From: Uloborus plumipes
Lineage: Eukaryota; Arthropoda; Arachnida; Araneae; Uloboridae
DNA: 64,000 nt
NCBI GenBank assembly: GCA_038373865.1
Contig: JAXGGA010005509.1
Span: 1-64,000, forward strand
Direction: 5' to 3'
A program made the translations under genes and the position numbers. Shown piece by piece: positions 47,101 through 59,840 of this stretch (its first letter is position 1; every line of letters begins with the position of its first letter). Under the pieces are notes generated by a model. That model made no database searches. It was not told the origin of the DNA and was given only the letters and a program-made list of their open reading frames with translations.

Positions 47101-49089
47101 AATCATTTTTTGTTTCATTATTTTCCAAATGTTAGGTGCATTTTTGCGTGTTAGTGCTTTTTGTCTTCCTTTATAACACTCATCCACTTTTATATAACAC
47201 TAATTAGAGTGTATACTAGAACTTAAGAATATTAATACATTAATTAATAGTAATTTATAACGTAGTGTAATTTTTATAAATGAAGAAAATTACTTAATGC
47301 CCACTCAGCTAGCTAAGCATAATTAATTTAACTTTGGTTAATTGGGATGAACATCATGTAAAGTGCATGTTTTGTGTAATGTAATTCAAATTACATGTTT
47401 CATAGATTTATTATACAGTTTTCTTTCTTTGAAATTTTACTAAATTTAAATTAAAACAGCTTAATTATAATCTGTTAGACTTTTGTTACGCTTTCTAAGA
47501 ATTTCGGGACCTAATTATAATGAATAACGTTATGAAATATTTCCTCGTCATATTTCAATTTCCTTCCAAATTTCAAACTGGATGCGTTTCATTAATACCT
47601 TACAAGATAATCATATTATGTGCAGCTCTTAGAGCTGCCATTGATGTCACTTCAATTTATTAGTGACATTCTTGTAATTCATAAAATCTAAATTAATAGC
47701 TAGTTTTAGTTGTTGTTTTTTTCGTGTGTGAATTTAAAATCTAAAATGTGGTTGCATTAATTTTATTAGTATGCTTCTGTTTTGAATTAAAAACTATTTG
47801 TTCTCAAAAACAGAATTTTGGAAAGTAATTTAAATGTATTCTGTTTAAGTCATAAATGACGTTGAAAGAATAAAATCGGTTTTTACTTATTCTTTGATTA
47901 TTTAAGCTGAAGGGAAATAGAGAGAACGACAAGGTAAACGTGAAAAATGTGTCAGTGTTTAACAAACAAAAGCAAAGAGAAAGAAGTATTTCTTGAGGAG
48001 TTTAAGTAAATGTATTAAATTTAAACGTATAATAATATTATACGTCATTGTTTCTGATATCAGACAAATTTTGTTTTCAGTTTGTAAAAATCTACACAAA
48101 TGTGTGATTGTATTAAGTTTATTTAATGGGGTTTAAATATTAATGAGTACACATGTCGAATAAAATAATAAACCTAAAAATAATCAGTTGCTTTTTGCAT
48201 TAAAATATTAATAGATGTTTAGTTAAAAGGTATAGATAAGGTAATAATGGATAAATGGACCATGTTTTTCTTCGTTCTCTGAAGGCTGTACCATTTACAC
48301 AAATTTTATCTTTCATTGTACATACCTATAGTGTACGATGTTTCTAAAAAGGTCAAAATGTAGATGGACGTATCACTAAAGAAATTCCAGTAGGTTTTCA
48401 CAACTACGATTGCAAAAGACTGCTAACTATGTATTTAATTAATGTTCCTTTTAATAACTCAAGTTCTACAAAGATAAGGCCTAGCTAAGAAAACTCTATG
48501 GAATGATCTATCGAAAAAAAATATGCATAAAGGTCACCTAAATCGTTTCGGCGCTTTAATGACACAAACAGACACACAGATACATAGACACGTCAAACTT
48601 TTAATTTTCTTCCTTTTCCATCGTGTTTTAAAAAAAACTATTGTAATTATGATGTCTGAAGTTTGAAGTGTTTGATACTGAGCAGGAGCTGTTTTTGCAT
48701 TTGTGGAGCATATATTGTTCCAACTGACCAGCGCAAAAATATTGCTATGTTGCTACGTTTAAGTATTTTGCTTAATTAATCATAGAGAAAAGCTTTCCTG
48801 AACTTGAAATTGGACATTTTTACTACTTTTGACGGACAGCTTACAATGCTTTCTTACTAGGAACTGATTAACGAACATTTCAAAAATGATTCTCAGATTT
48901 TAACTCTTAAATTTTCAATCAGTATAAAAACAGATTAATTACTACAAAGTTAATCATACTCCCACGTCGAGCTAAAAGAAAGCTAACTCGTAATTCATGG
49001 CCACCTTTATAAAATTAAACTTTGATTTAAGCTATTAAAAGAAAAAAACATACTTATTAAAAGCTTAACGGGAAAATTGATATAAATTC
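44171..49089. other. AT-rich sequence, no gene recognised
   Basis: ~4.9 kb without a supportable ORF or RNA gene. A G-run lies at 44927-44937. A degraded retroelement-like 3' end lies at about 48520-48590 (AAATCGTTTCGGCGC, then CACAAACAGACACACAGA). If the 44-kb block is a first exon, this could be intron. Confidence 0.45.
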
Positions 49090-49460
49090 AATTTATTCTT
49101 ACTCTCAAAAAGTCAATGCTTTTCTATGTAAACATCGACAGAAATTCACACATTGAAGACACGACCTCCTCCATTAAATTTGGGTTAGAACTATTTAACA
49201 ACATTAAAAAAAAAAACTTAATAAAAAGCGGAAAATTGTTTTTCTACCAATGTATTCCTACTCCAAAAAAGTCGATGCTTTTCTGTGTATACATCGAGAG
49301 AAATTCAATAGAAACCAGTGATGCGTTCTGCATCAACAGAGAATCCTAATCACACTATTTATAGGGAGTAACGGACTCCTGGAGAAGCTCCTTTAATAGC
49401 AATTCCTTGTTGAGAAATTTCCAGCAAATAAACGCGGACACATTGAAGACACGACCACCT
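49090..49460 (+). repeat. Diverged short repeat, two to three partial units
   Basis: AGTCAATGCTTTTCTATG and ACATCGACAGAAATTCA near 49110 recur as AGTCGATGCTTTTCTGTG and ACATCGAGAGAAATTCA near 49270. CACATTGAAGACACGACC occurs at 49152 and 49439. Confidence 0.6.
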
Positions 49461-49462
49461 CT

Positions 49463-49625
49463 GTGTCGCTCTGTGAAGAAATTGATAGCTCTATTATAAT
49501 GTCGGCAGAAGTGCTTCGCCGTGAGATACTAACAGGTGCGCAGAAAAGGGAGAATCTATTCGCTGAGCCCCGTGAGAAATATCGAGAGTTGGAGCAGTAT
49601 CGCAGACTTAAGTATGCAAACTTTC
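49463..49625 (+). other. Protein-like open segment, possible exon or TE remnant
   Basis: The frame gives CEEIDSSIIMSAEVLRREIL and KYRELEQYRRLK, a charged, helix-forming composition unlike the chance frames nearby. After CTTAA there is GTATGC, a weak donor. No acceptor with a good pyrimidine tract was found upstream. The frame continues to 49777 with chance-like composition. Product unknown. Confidence 0.2.
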
Positions 49626-50007
49626 ACTTTTTGTTGCTTTTGACAACGTCGAGGTTTCGCGCACAGGGTGTTGATTTTTTCAGAATATCGAGATTACAAA
49701 GTGTAATTGTTTTTAAAGCCATTAAAAAACTAGCTGTCGTGGCCGTCACGAAACTTTCTTCTATATCTATCTTATGAATTCCGGTTACAAAATAAAATAC
49801 GTACTCGCCCGAGTAGTTGGAGACAGCGCCAATTTCCCAATTATCGTAATAACCCTGCAAATGCAGAATCAATGAGCGAAATTGGAAATCATTGCAAAAG
49901 CCTTGTTTAGATAAATTGCAAACATTTTGTTTGTTAGTAAAAAGAAATTGGCAACAGTTAAAAATTTCAAATCATTGAAAGTTTTCAGCTGTTTTGATAA
50001 TTAAATA
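49626..50007. other. No gene seen
   Basis: At 49744-49770, CGTCACGAAACTTTCTTCTA resembles the terminal part of the 930-bp repeat, suggesting a fragment of it. Confidence 0.4.
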
Positions 50008-50948
50008 GCGTGAAAGCGATTTTTTAATGAAGTAATTTTTCGCATTGTTGACTAAGCGCAAAAATCACCCCACCCTCCCCCTGGGGCGATTGGCGCCAAA
50101 ATTTAATCGATGCTTGCTTCCATATTGGGTTAGTGTTATTCCAAATTTCATTCAAATCGCAGCAATATTTCCCGAGATACAGTAGGTGCAGTGACAAAAT
50201 AAGCACTTTTGATTGCTCCACCCCCCTTTGAGATATTGACACACAAATTGAATCAGCACCTGTACTCAATAGGGTCTACCTATGGACTAATTTTCGTTTG
50301 ATTCCGCCGGTTACTTCCTGAGATATAGCAGTCACCCCCGCGCAGAACACGTGCGATTGCTCCACCCCCCTTCAAGATATTGACAAACAAATTGAATCAG
50401 CACCTGTACTCAGTAGGGTCTACCTATGGACCAATTTTCGTTTGATTCCGCCGGTTACTTCCTGAGATATAGCAATCACCCCTGCGCAGAACACGTGCGA
50501 TTGCTCCACCCCCCTTGGAGATATTGACAAACAAATTGAATCAGCACCTGTACTCAGTAGGGTCTATCTATGGACCAATTTTCGTTTGATTCCGCCAGTT
50601 ACTTCCTGAGATATAGCAATCACCCCCGCGCAGAACACGTGCGATTGCTCCATCCCCCTTGGAGGAATTCGCTAAAAAAAGTCAGGTGCACCAGTTCACA
50701 TGGTGGTACATATGTGAAAAAATTTTTGTTCGATTTCATTCAGTAGTTTTTGCTCTAGCGCGGCCACAAAAACTGGTCACACACATACAGACTCACACAC
50801 ACACAGACAGACAGACAGACATTTTCTAAAAATGGTCGAAATGGACTCAGCGCACCTCAAAACGTGCAAATCCGTCAAAATTCGACATTCGAAAATTTTC
50901 ACGAAACCAATACTTTCTTCTATATATTAGATATAGAAGAAAGTAATA
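50008..50948 (+). repeat. ~930-bp interspersed repeat, copy 2
   Basis: Same family and orientation as 692-1622. The 144-bp internal units have anchors at 50260, 50404 and 50548. The (CACA)/(CAGA) tract near 50800-50820 is longer than in copy 1. The terminal hairpin lies at 50912-50944 (arms ACTTTCTTCTATAT, loop ATTAG). Confidence 0.85.
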
Positions 50949-51336
50949 AAAGAAGTGTTTCCAAAACAGTGTATGGGTGAGTAGTTTTCTTTATGGTATA
51001 GAGAGTGTATTTTAATTAACTTTCGCTTAAGGCTGGAAACTTTGATGATTTTTTTTTCGATGTTGTCAAACAAGATTTTTTTAAACAAAATTTAAGTCAG
51101 GTAAGTCTTTTAAGACATAGCCGACATCAGATTATTTCAGTATGGAATCCCTTTATGTAAATATAACTCAAAAAATGTTCCGAATGGATTTTTTTTAATT
51201 AGATTTTAGTGGAATTGAATTTCTGAAGTTTAAATGCAAAAAAATAAAGTAATATTTTTTAAAATTATGATAGAAAATTTTGATAGCATGAATAACATCA
51301 TACTTATTAAACATTATAAGCGTAAACTAAATGCCA
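50949..51336. other. AT-rich sequence, no gene seen
   Basis: Nothing supported. Confidence 0.5.
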
Positions 51337-53108
51337 TTACTTTAATTGCTCACTATTTATTATATAAATAAAAATTGATTTAATATACTAGTTAATAGAA
51401 TACATCTATATGAGTCAAATTTCTAAAGCTTCTGTATTTAAAACTAGTAAACCGGTTGAAAATAATTGGATATAGGGTTCGATGCATGATTCTTTACATA
51501 TCAAACCACATGTAAGCTTAAGGTGACATGGCAATAATATTTATCGGTTACAACATGTGTTACTTTAATTGCTCACTATTTATTATATAAATAAAAATTG
51601 ATTTAATATACTAGTTAATAGAATGCATCTATATGAGTCACATTTCTAAAACTTCTGTATTTAAAACTAGTAAACCGGTTGAAAATAATTGGATATAGGG
51701 TTCGGCATGATTCTTTACATATCAAACCACATGTAAGCTTAAAGTGACATGGCAATAATATTTATCGGTTACAACATGTGTTACTTTAATTGCTCACTAT
51801 TTATTATATAAATAAAAATTGATTTAATATACTAGTTAATAGAATGCATCTATATGAGTCACATTTCTAAAACTTCTGTATTTAAAACTAGTAAACCGGT
51901 TGAAAATAATTGGATATAGGGTTCGGCATGATTCTTTACATATCAAACCACATGTAAGCTTAAAGTGACATGGCAATAATATTTATCGGTTACAACATGT
52001 GTTACTTTAATTGCTCACTATTTATTATATAAATAAAAATTGATTTAATATACTAGTTAATAGAATGCATCTATATGAGTCACATTTCTAAAACTTCTGT
52101 ATTTAAAACTAGTAAACCGGTTGAAAATAATTGGATATAGGGTTCGATGCATGATTCTTTACATATCAAACCACATGTAAGCTTAAGGTGACATGGCAAT
52201 AATATTTATCGGTTACAACATGTGTTACTTTAATTGCTCACTATTTATTATATAAATAAAAATTGATTTAATATACTAGTTAATAGAATGCATCTATATG
52301 AGTCACATTTCTAAAACTTCTGTATTTAAAACTAGTAAACCGGTTGAAAATAATTGGATATAGGGTTCGGCATGATTCTTTACATATCAAACCACATGTA
52401 AGCTTAAAGTGACATGGCAATAATATTTATCGGTTACAACATGTGTTACTTTAATTGCTCACTATTTATCATATAAATAAAAATTGATTTAATATACTAG
52501 TTAATAGAATGCATCTATATGAGTCACATTTCTAAAACTTCTGTATTTAAAACTAGTAAACCGGTTGAAAATAATTGGATATAGGGTTCGGCATGATTCT
52601 TTACATATCAAACCACATGTAAGCTTAAAGTGACATGGCAATAATATTTATCGGTTACAACATGTGTTACTTTAATTGCTCACTATTTATTATATAAATA
52701 AAAATTGATTTAATATACTAGTTAATAGAATGCATCTATATGAGTCACATTTCTAAAACTTCTGTATTTAAAACTAGTAAACCGGTTGAAAATAATTGGA
52801 TATAGGGTTCGGCATGATTCTTTACATATCAAACCACATGTAAGCTTAAAGTGACATGGCAATAATATTTATCGGTTACAACATGTGTTACTTTAATTGC
52901 TCACTATTTATTATATAAATAAAAATTGATTTAATATACTAGTTAATAGAATGCATCTATATGAGTCACATTTCTAAAACTTCTGTATTTAAAACTAGTA
53001 AACCGGTTGAAAATAATTGGATATAGGGTTCGGCATGATTCTTTACATATCAAACCACATGTAAGCTTAAGGTGACATGGCAATAATATTAATCGGTTAC
53101 AACATGTG
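51337..53108 (+). repeat. Eight-unit 221-bp tandem array
   Basis: Units start (TTACTTTAATTGCTCAC) at 51337, 51561, 51781, 52002, 52225, 52446, 52667 and 52888. Length is 220-224 bp and units are very similar. Each contains AAACTAGTAAACCGGTTGAA and ATGTAAGCTTAA. Units 1 and 4 share GTTCGATGCATGATTC where the others have GTTCGGCATGATTC, and share AAGGTGACAT, as does unit 8. No ORF or gene. Confidence 0.97.
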
Positions 53109-54052
53109 AAACGAGATTGAAAAGTTTAACTGTACTATATCAGTAATTACACTTTCGTAGTTTTAAAATGTTATTTAAAATGGGCAAACATAATTAACAG
53201 TTGATATGGTTATAAATTCAATTTTAGTTAAGTGCAAAAATGAAATACAGTTCTGCATTTTATTTTTGCTCACAACTTTTATACTTCGAAAATCATTTTT
53301 TTTTTTTTTAAATTACATATCAATTGATGACTTCTCATTTAAATTAATTAAGTTAATTTAAAATAAAAACAGTAATGGTCAATAAACTGCAAATTATTTT
53401 TTGCCTGATATAAATACGTCTATTATGTTGATCAATTAGATCACTCCATTTGATTTTTATTTCGAAGAAATAAAGGCATATTTGTGTGCAAAAAAAAGTA
53501 AAGAAATCATTGCAACATTAAATCGCAAATTTGCATGTAACTGTATATACTTCTTTTCGGTTTTTTCAATGCGAAGAGTTGAGAATATAGAGGAAGAGTC
53601 AACCGGTTAAGTCATTTGGCTTTTATTTGTCACAGATTTAGACTTTTAGCGCCCCTATACATCTGTATTTGGTTCTCTATAAATTTGTGTGACTTACTCT
53701 TGTAATAAGTTGTCTTACTTTATTATTAGATTATTTTTTTTTAATATTAAATTATTTTTAACAAACTATATTGGGACTAGAGAGCACTTTTAGTTACATA
53801 TTTGCACTATTAAATATGCGTTTAATATTTGAAACAAAACTTAATTAGCTTAAGGACATAAAAAAAGAAGAAAAAAAAAACATGACTAACTTAAAGACAT
53901 AAATAAAGGGCTTGGAGGATAAAGGGGCTATGTTACATAAAAAGAAACTCTAGATTATGGTAAGTAATGGATACAGGTAAGCAAATAAAACTTGGTACGT
54001 AAAAAAAAAAGACCTCGTTAGACCAATTGACCAATTTCAGAGGCACGCTTAT
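53109..54052. other. AT-rich sequence, no gene seen
   Basis: A-rich runs at 53860-53882 and 54001-54010. Nothing else recognised. Confidence 0.45.
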
Positions 54053-54483
54053 GGGACTTTCCATGGTAACTTACGTTACATTTTGACTAATTCTTTGGCA
54101 TTTAGCACCTCTGTGCAAACAAACGATGTTATATAAACCTTGTACAAAAGTGATTTATGAAAATGGTAATCAAAAGCGAAATTAAATTGCACAAATATTT
54201 GATGCATTTAAATTTTACAAAATTCAGCAGTCAAAAATAAAACAGTAACTAACGTTACACAAAGAGCGAATTTTGTGTAACGTGAGTTACTGTATTAGTT
54301 TTGGCTGCTAAATTTTGCAAAATTTAACTGTATCAAAGATTTTTACAATTTAATTTCGCTTTTGATTACCATTTTCATAAATCACTTTTGTACAAGGTTT
54401 ATATAACATCATTTGTTTGCACAGAGGTGCTAAATGCCAAAGAATTGATCAAAAATGTAACGTAAGTTACCATGGAATGTCCC
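54053..54483. mobile_element. 431-bp foldback element
   Basis: Ends GGGACTTTCCATGGTAAC and, in complement, GGGACATTCCATGGTAAC. Arms of ~210 bp pair along their whole length with scattered mismatches, around a short centre (GAGCGAA at ~54263). TTAT lies on both sides (54049-54052 and 54484-54487), a candidate 3-4-bp duplication. No coding capacity. Confidence 0.85.
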
Positions 54484-54487
54484 TTAT

Positions 54488-57375
54488 GCACTTATGACAA
54501 AAACAGAAAACAAAAAAGCTGCAACAACTGCATCAAAAAAACTTTGAACTTTAATTACTCGCAATTTCTGTTTTGTCACGTAACCCCTTCATCTCCCAAA
54601 CCCTTTAAATGTGTGAGAAATACATTTTCTACTCAGGCTATGAACTAAATCCACTCTCTGCTTCGGAGGTGTAATTTCAGATGCAAACAAAAAAGCCTAA
54701 ATTAATGAAATTTTCATGCATTAAAAATATAGCATTATTATTTAAAGTAAAATAATATCTTCGGATGTAAATAGTTTCATGTTTTTTTTTTCTTAACAGG
54801 AGAATTATAAAATTTGCAAGTCATTCTCAGATTTTTATTCAAAACTATTTATTCAGAAATTTGTTAATACCATTATGTCTGTTCAGGCACGAATACGACT
54901 TTATTTGTTATGGAGTACAAGTTTTCTAGGATGTGTATGTGTATTATTTCTAATTATTTTCTATAAAAAACCTTAATCCAGATTAATTAACATAATATTC
55001 TTAATGTGGTATGGATTCATGCTTGATTCAATGCTAAATCGTTTAAAACAGGAAACGTATCGCATACATTTGATACTTTATTAGAAATCTACATGCAAAA
55101 ATTTGATTTTAAATTTCAAAACCAGTCGAATAGTTTTGCTGAGATAGTTACCTGTTTGCTGAACTGCAGTTTATTATATGCAGAAAATAAAAACTTTAGC
55201 TCCTTGATTGCATCAATTAAAAAAAATGTACTCTATTACCTACTGCTGATCATTCTGTTAAACTTGAAGGCTTAAAATAAACGATTTGAAAAATATCTAA
55301 TTGCAGACAAATGCATCCAAGTATTTCTAAAACTCATTCAAATTGAAAAAGTCACTTTCCCAAATTGTAGGCACTACTAAAACCAAACGAGAACAAAGCA
55401 TAACATTTTAAAAACTCTGCATTAGCTCTTAAAATATTCTTTTTGTGCTGTATAAGCAGCATTTAATAAACATTCTTGTGGAATTTAGAAACTATCTTTT
55501 AGAAAAATTTAATTATTTTAGCTGTTAAAAGGTCATTGACAGTACTTAGAAGTACCTAAGAAAGTTTAAAACGTAAAGTTATTTTAAGAAACAATTTATA
55601 ATGCAAAGCAGGGTACTTATTTGCATTGAAGATAAAATAGAAGAAAGCTCTACATTAAAAAAATAATTGAATATTAGTATTGGTGAAATATGTATTATAT
55701 TAAGTTAATTGCAAATACAATAGAGGTTTCAGTTCAAACTTTTCTTTGTACTTGTATTCAATGCAAATGTTCCTATCGTACGTTTTTAAGAGGTACTGCT
55801 GGTATGTTATATAATCTATGTTATGAATTGGATCTGCGACAAATCTTCATTGTAAAAAACTGTCTAATATAACTGTTCTTAATTGCAACTTTTTTGTTAC
55901 TTTAGTTATTTTGATTATTTGTATTTTTATTTTATTATATCCCATTAATATCGCATTACAGTAGTGTTTGAAAAAAAAAAAAAAACACTTAAATTGTGTT
56001 CAACGGAAGTGAAAATCAAAAATGGTTAAGACTACGCTAAAATCATTTCATAAAAACACTATGTCATGAAAAATATACACATTTTGGTTGGTAAAATAAT
56101 TATCTAACAACTTTTAGAATGAACTGATTCTGTAATAATGGCGAAGTTTATATGACGAAAAGTTACTTTAAATTACCCCAGCTGTCTACTTTCTGATTTT
56201 TCACCTAGTTAGCAACCCAAATGCGATAATCACATTAGAGTGGTATTTTCGTTATTTTATTTCACTTTCGAATAGACATAGCGTCAAGAATTTGCTGCGC
56301 GTACCCATTATGTAGGCAAAAAGTAATGAAATTTTGGTCCAGGATGAAATAAAGACTAATTAGCTATGCATGAAAAATAATCGCTGACATAATTAAACTT
56401 GACAGTTTTTAGTTTGCTCACGCTCAATGTAATGAAGTTACTGTAGATAAACAGCCTTATCTGGAAAATAATATTTAGCTATAAACATTCGTTTCATCTA
56501 TCCTTTTTAAGGGTACTGCAGCCGCTGGTTTGGTACATGAGTTTATCTTATGTTGAGAAATACGATCTGAAGATTCAAATCATTCTACACATTAAAAATT
56601 ATCACTTGATTTTTATAGAAATTATGGCTATGAGAAAACAATTTTAAAATATTTTGTGAATCTCAAATACTAGTACACATTGCAGTTATTTTATAAATTT
56701 TATTTTTTATTTACATATTTATTTTTTTGCATCTGCTGCCTGTAATGTGAGTTAAAAGAGTAAATGGTGAATCATATCAAATGAAACCTTTAGCAAAAAT
56801 GCGTTCTAATATTTAACTTTATCGTAACATTTATCTCGTTCTCAAATCTTACTGAGGAATGTTTAGTTAGTAATATACGTAAATTCATCTGAAACTAGTT
56901 TCCTCCTATATAACGAAATATCTGAGAATATATTTTGCTATTATTTACCATACTATAGATACGTTAGCTATATTCATTCATTAATCGTACGTTTGATAAA
57001 TATAGTTCACAATTTGAGACAATTTCATTTCACCGTTGTTCGAAAGATTAATTAAATTCATTCGTATATCATTTGCATTTTCTTACATAAAACTTTTGTG
57101 AATTCAAATGTTTTCAATAAAATTATTTGAGATACTTTCCATATCATCGTGTTAATTTTTATTTTCTACTTGACAGTTTCTTTTTTTTTCTGAGCAAGAA
57201 ACATATTATAAAAAACACTTTTGTGTGGATTATCCGTTAAAAAGAAATAAGGCGTAATTTGTTATTATTTCGTCCAGAAGTATTTTTTTGTGTTTTGTAT
57301 CTTAACAGTAAATTTGAACTTATTGTAACTCATATTGCATTTTTTTGCAAAGCACTTTAAAGTTTTGCTTTTCCA
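54488..57375. other. AT-rich sequence, no gene recognised
   Basis: Open frames at 55093-55275 and 55690-55872 are short, AT-driven and unsupported. No repeats with clear ends. Confidence 0.45.
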
Positions 57376-57450
57376 TTAGAACGCATAGCATACATGCATG
57401 TGAACACATAGCATACATATTAGCCATTAGAACACATAGCATACATGTCC
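57376..57450 (+). repeat. Short imperfect tandem repeat
   Basis: Three copies of (C)ACATAGCATACAT with spacers of 10-20 bp (57382, 57404, 57433). Confidence 0.7.
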
Positions 57451-57660
57451 TTAAGTCACTCATAACTTTTTAAATAATCTAGCTAGAACAATGCTGTTTT
57501 TTCTAAGTGTTTTAAATAACTTTTACTTTTGAAATAAGCAACAAACATTTTTTTGCTCTTTTGGTCATTTTTGAGGTACATTTTGAGTAACCCCTTAAAG
57601 GCGTTAAATTTTATCAATTTGTATGCTTAAAGGGCTCATCTCCATTACTCTATTTATTCG
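57451..57660. other. AT-rich sequence, no gene seen
   Basis: Nothing supported. Confidence 0.4.
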
Positions 57661-58320
57661 AAATTGAAAGAAAACGGCCATTTTGGTTAGATCCTATTCC
57701 TACTGCAAATCTGAAAGATCAGTTGAGCGATAAAAAAAATCTTTCAATGGAGAAGAAGATGAACTTTTTAATCGTCTTCGCGACTGCATTTTGCTTTCTG
57801 TTCCGGAGAATTCCACTTCTTACTGCAACTGAGCCCAAAATGGCTCCGAATTCCGAAGAATATACTTGGAAATCATCATCTAACCGACGAAAAAGTACAT
57901 CCTAAATCACAAAGAATATTAGAGGAGGCGAACATCTCGATTGCAGTTTGAAAAGAAAAACGTAGACGAGGCATTTATGTCTCCTCTCTTTGAACCCCAC
58001 AAAATTGTAAAATAACTACCGCAGTTTAGATTTCTTTCTTTCTTTCAAAAATGGCGCTTCTTCTTTCGCATTCGAAGAAAGATCATCTAGAATTTCTTTC
58101 AAAGCAAAACTCACAAGAGATCCATAGATATATAAATCTAAAACTTTTTTTTTCTCCCTCTCCTCCCTCTTTTTTGTCTTTCATTTTCTTGGTGGATGGC
58201 TTTCAATTTCTCAAAGTCTTTTCTCCAATTTCGCCACTAAGTGAAGTATTTTTTTCTTCGCAGTGGCATTTAATAATTCAACGTCTTATTTTTTTAAGAA
58301 CGTATCCAGCTCTCTGAGTT
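57661..58320 (+). other. Less AT-rich block with two short open frames
   Basis: 57747-57905 would encode a 52-aa peptide beginning MEKKMNFLIVFATAFCFLF, which has a signal-peptide-like hydrophobic start but no cysteines after it. 58051-58317 would encode 88 aa, MALLLSHSKKDHLEFLSKQ and then low complexity. ACGGCCATTTTGG at ~57675 and AAAATGGCGC at ~58048 are present. I do not recognise either product, and chance is quite possible. Confidence 0.15.
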
Positions 58321-59840
58321 TATTTATATAGAAAGACCAATATTTTGAAGAAAGAAAAAAAAAGAAGTAAAGGAGTAATAAAAAAAATGAAAGGAAAATT
58401 TCAAACCTAAAGTTAAAACGTATTTTATTTCCTAGGTTTACGGAGGGTAAAATGAAACAAAAAATATCTTTAAGACATCTCTTGTTCGAGTTTTATTCTT
58501 CCTAGTTTAGTTAATTTCCTTTCTTCTGGCAAAAACCTTGGTTACATTTTTTATGAATGTCTCCGAATTTTTTATTGCTACTTTTATCTTTTGGGTACCC
58601 AAACAATTTTCTGAAGTACATTAATTCCCCAGTCGAATAAAACATAGAGTAAATGTTAACCGCTTTTGAAGACCTCATAATGCTCTTTTTTTTGGAAACC
58701 TCCTTAAATAAGTTGCAAAAAAATCATTTGTTTAGGAAACATTTGTTTAACTCATTTGCTATAATTATTCTTCCGCCAGTTTTTCCGAGTAAAATCAATA
58801 CATTAATTCTCTATTAAATACCATTAACTCAAAGTTGCTAGAAAGGCATCGTAAAATCTTTTGCGATTTTTTAAAGACTCTAAAGAACTTGAAGTGAAAT
58901 TTTTATGCGTTTCTCAAATTTTCCCCACAACATTTAAAAAAAAAATGTCGTTAACAAAGAAAATGTCAAAAATACTCGTAGTTAACCAAAAACATTTTAA
59001 GTTTCAAATACTGATTGTAATTGAAGTTTAAATATCTAATTTATCATTTACTCAAATATTATTGCAACCATGTTATTAATGTATACAAATTGTTGTGATG
59101 AGTATTGGTATACGTGTCTTATTTTGTTAGGGGGGGGTAGTTTGCGCTTATATTGACAATTAAATGCGCTTTATTTCATGGTTTTCAAATTATGTTTAAA
59201 CATAAAGGATGCGGCATATTTGAGAGATATTTACAGCAATATTGTCCCATCACAACTGTATTCATGTTAATTCGAATGTTCAATCATTAATTTTTTTAAG
59301 GTTCTTCTATATATGAATTCGAAAGTTGCATTCGCAATTTTTTTGGAATTGCTTTTTTGTAGGTTCGATAGGCAAAAAAAAAATCTAATAATATACTTGC
59401 ACTCAACATTTTTTGTTTAAATATTTTATTAGTAAGAACATTATAATGCTCTGAGAAACAAACTATATAATTACGATAAAAATAAAACACTATCTGCTGT
59501 TTCTGTATTTTGTTTAAAAAATCATCAACGAAAACCATTCTCTGCATGGCATTCTAAAATAATTATATTTTGATTTAATATTTCGATATAAATGCATACA
59601 TATCTATAAAACGTACTCCAAAATAGCAAAAGTTTTATAGCTTTTAGTAATGTTCTTACAAATAGTATAACTATTTGAAGAAGAAAGCAAACTTACTTGA
59701 ATCATTTGAATGTATATCAACTCAAAATAATATAAATACGTACGTAAGACTTAACTGAAAATCAAGTGTTTTTTTTTTTTTTTTTTTTTAATATAATTTA
59801 GGAAGACAAACACATAATAGCACATTATATTTTTCATTCT
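58321..59840. other. AT-rich sequence, no gene recognised
   Basis: Poly-T at 59768-59789 and a G-run at 59131-59137. Otherwise nothing. Confidence 0.45.

Noticed and set aside
51337..53108. Array as centromere marker
   Set aside because: Only eight units; no basis in the sequence for calling a centromere.
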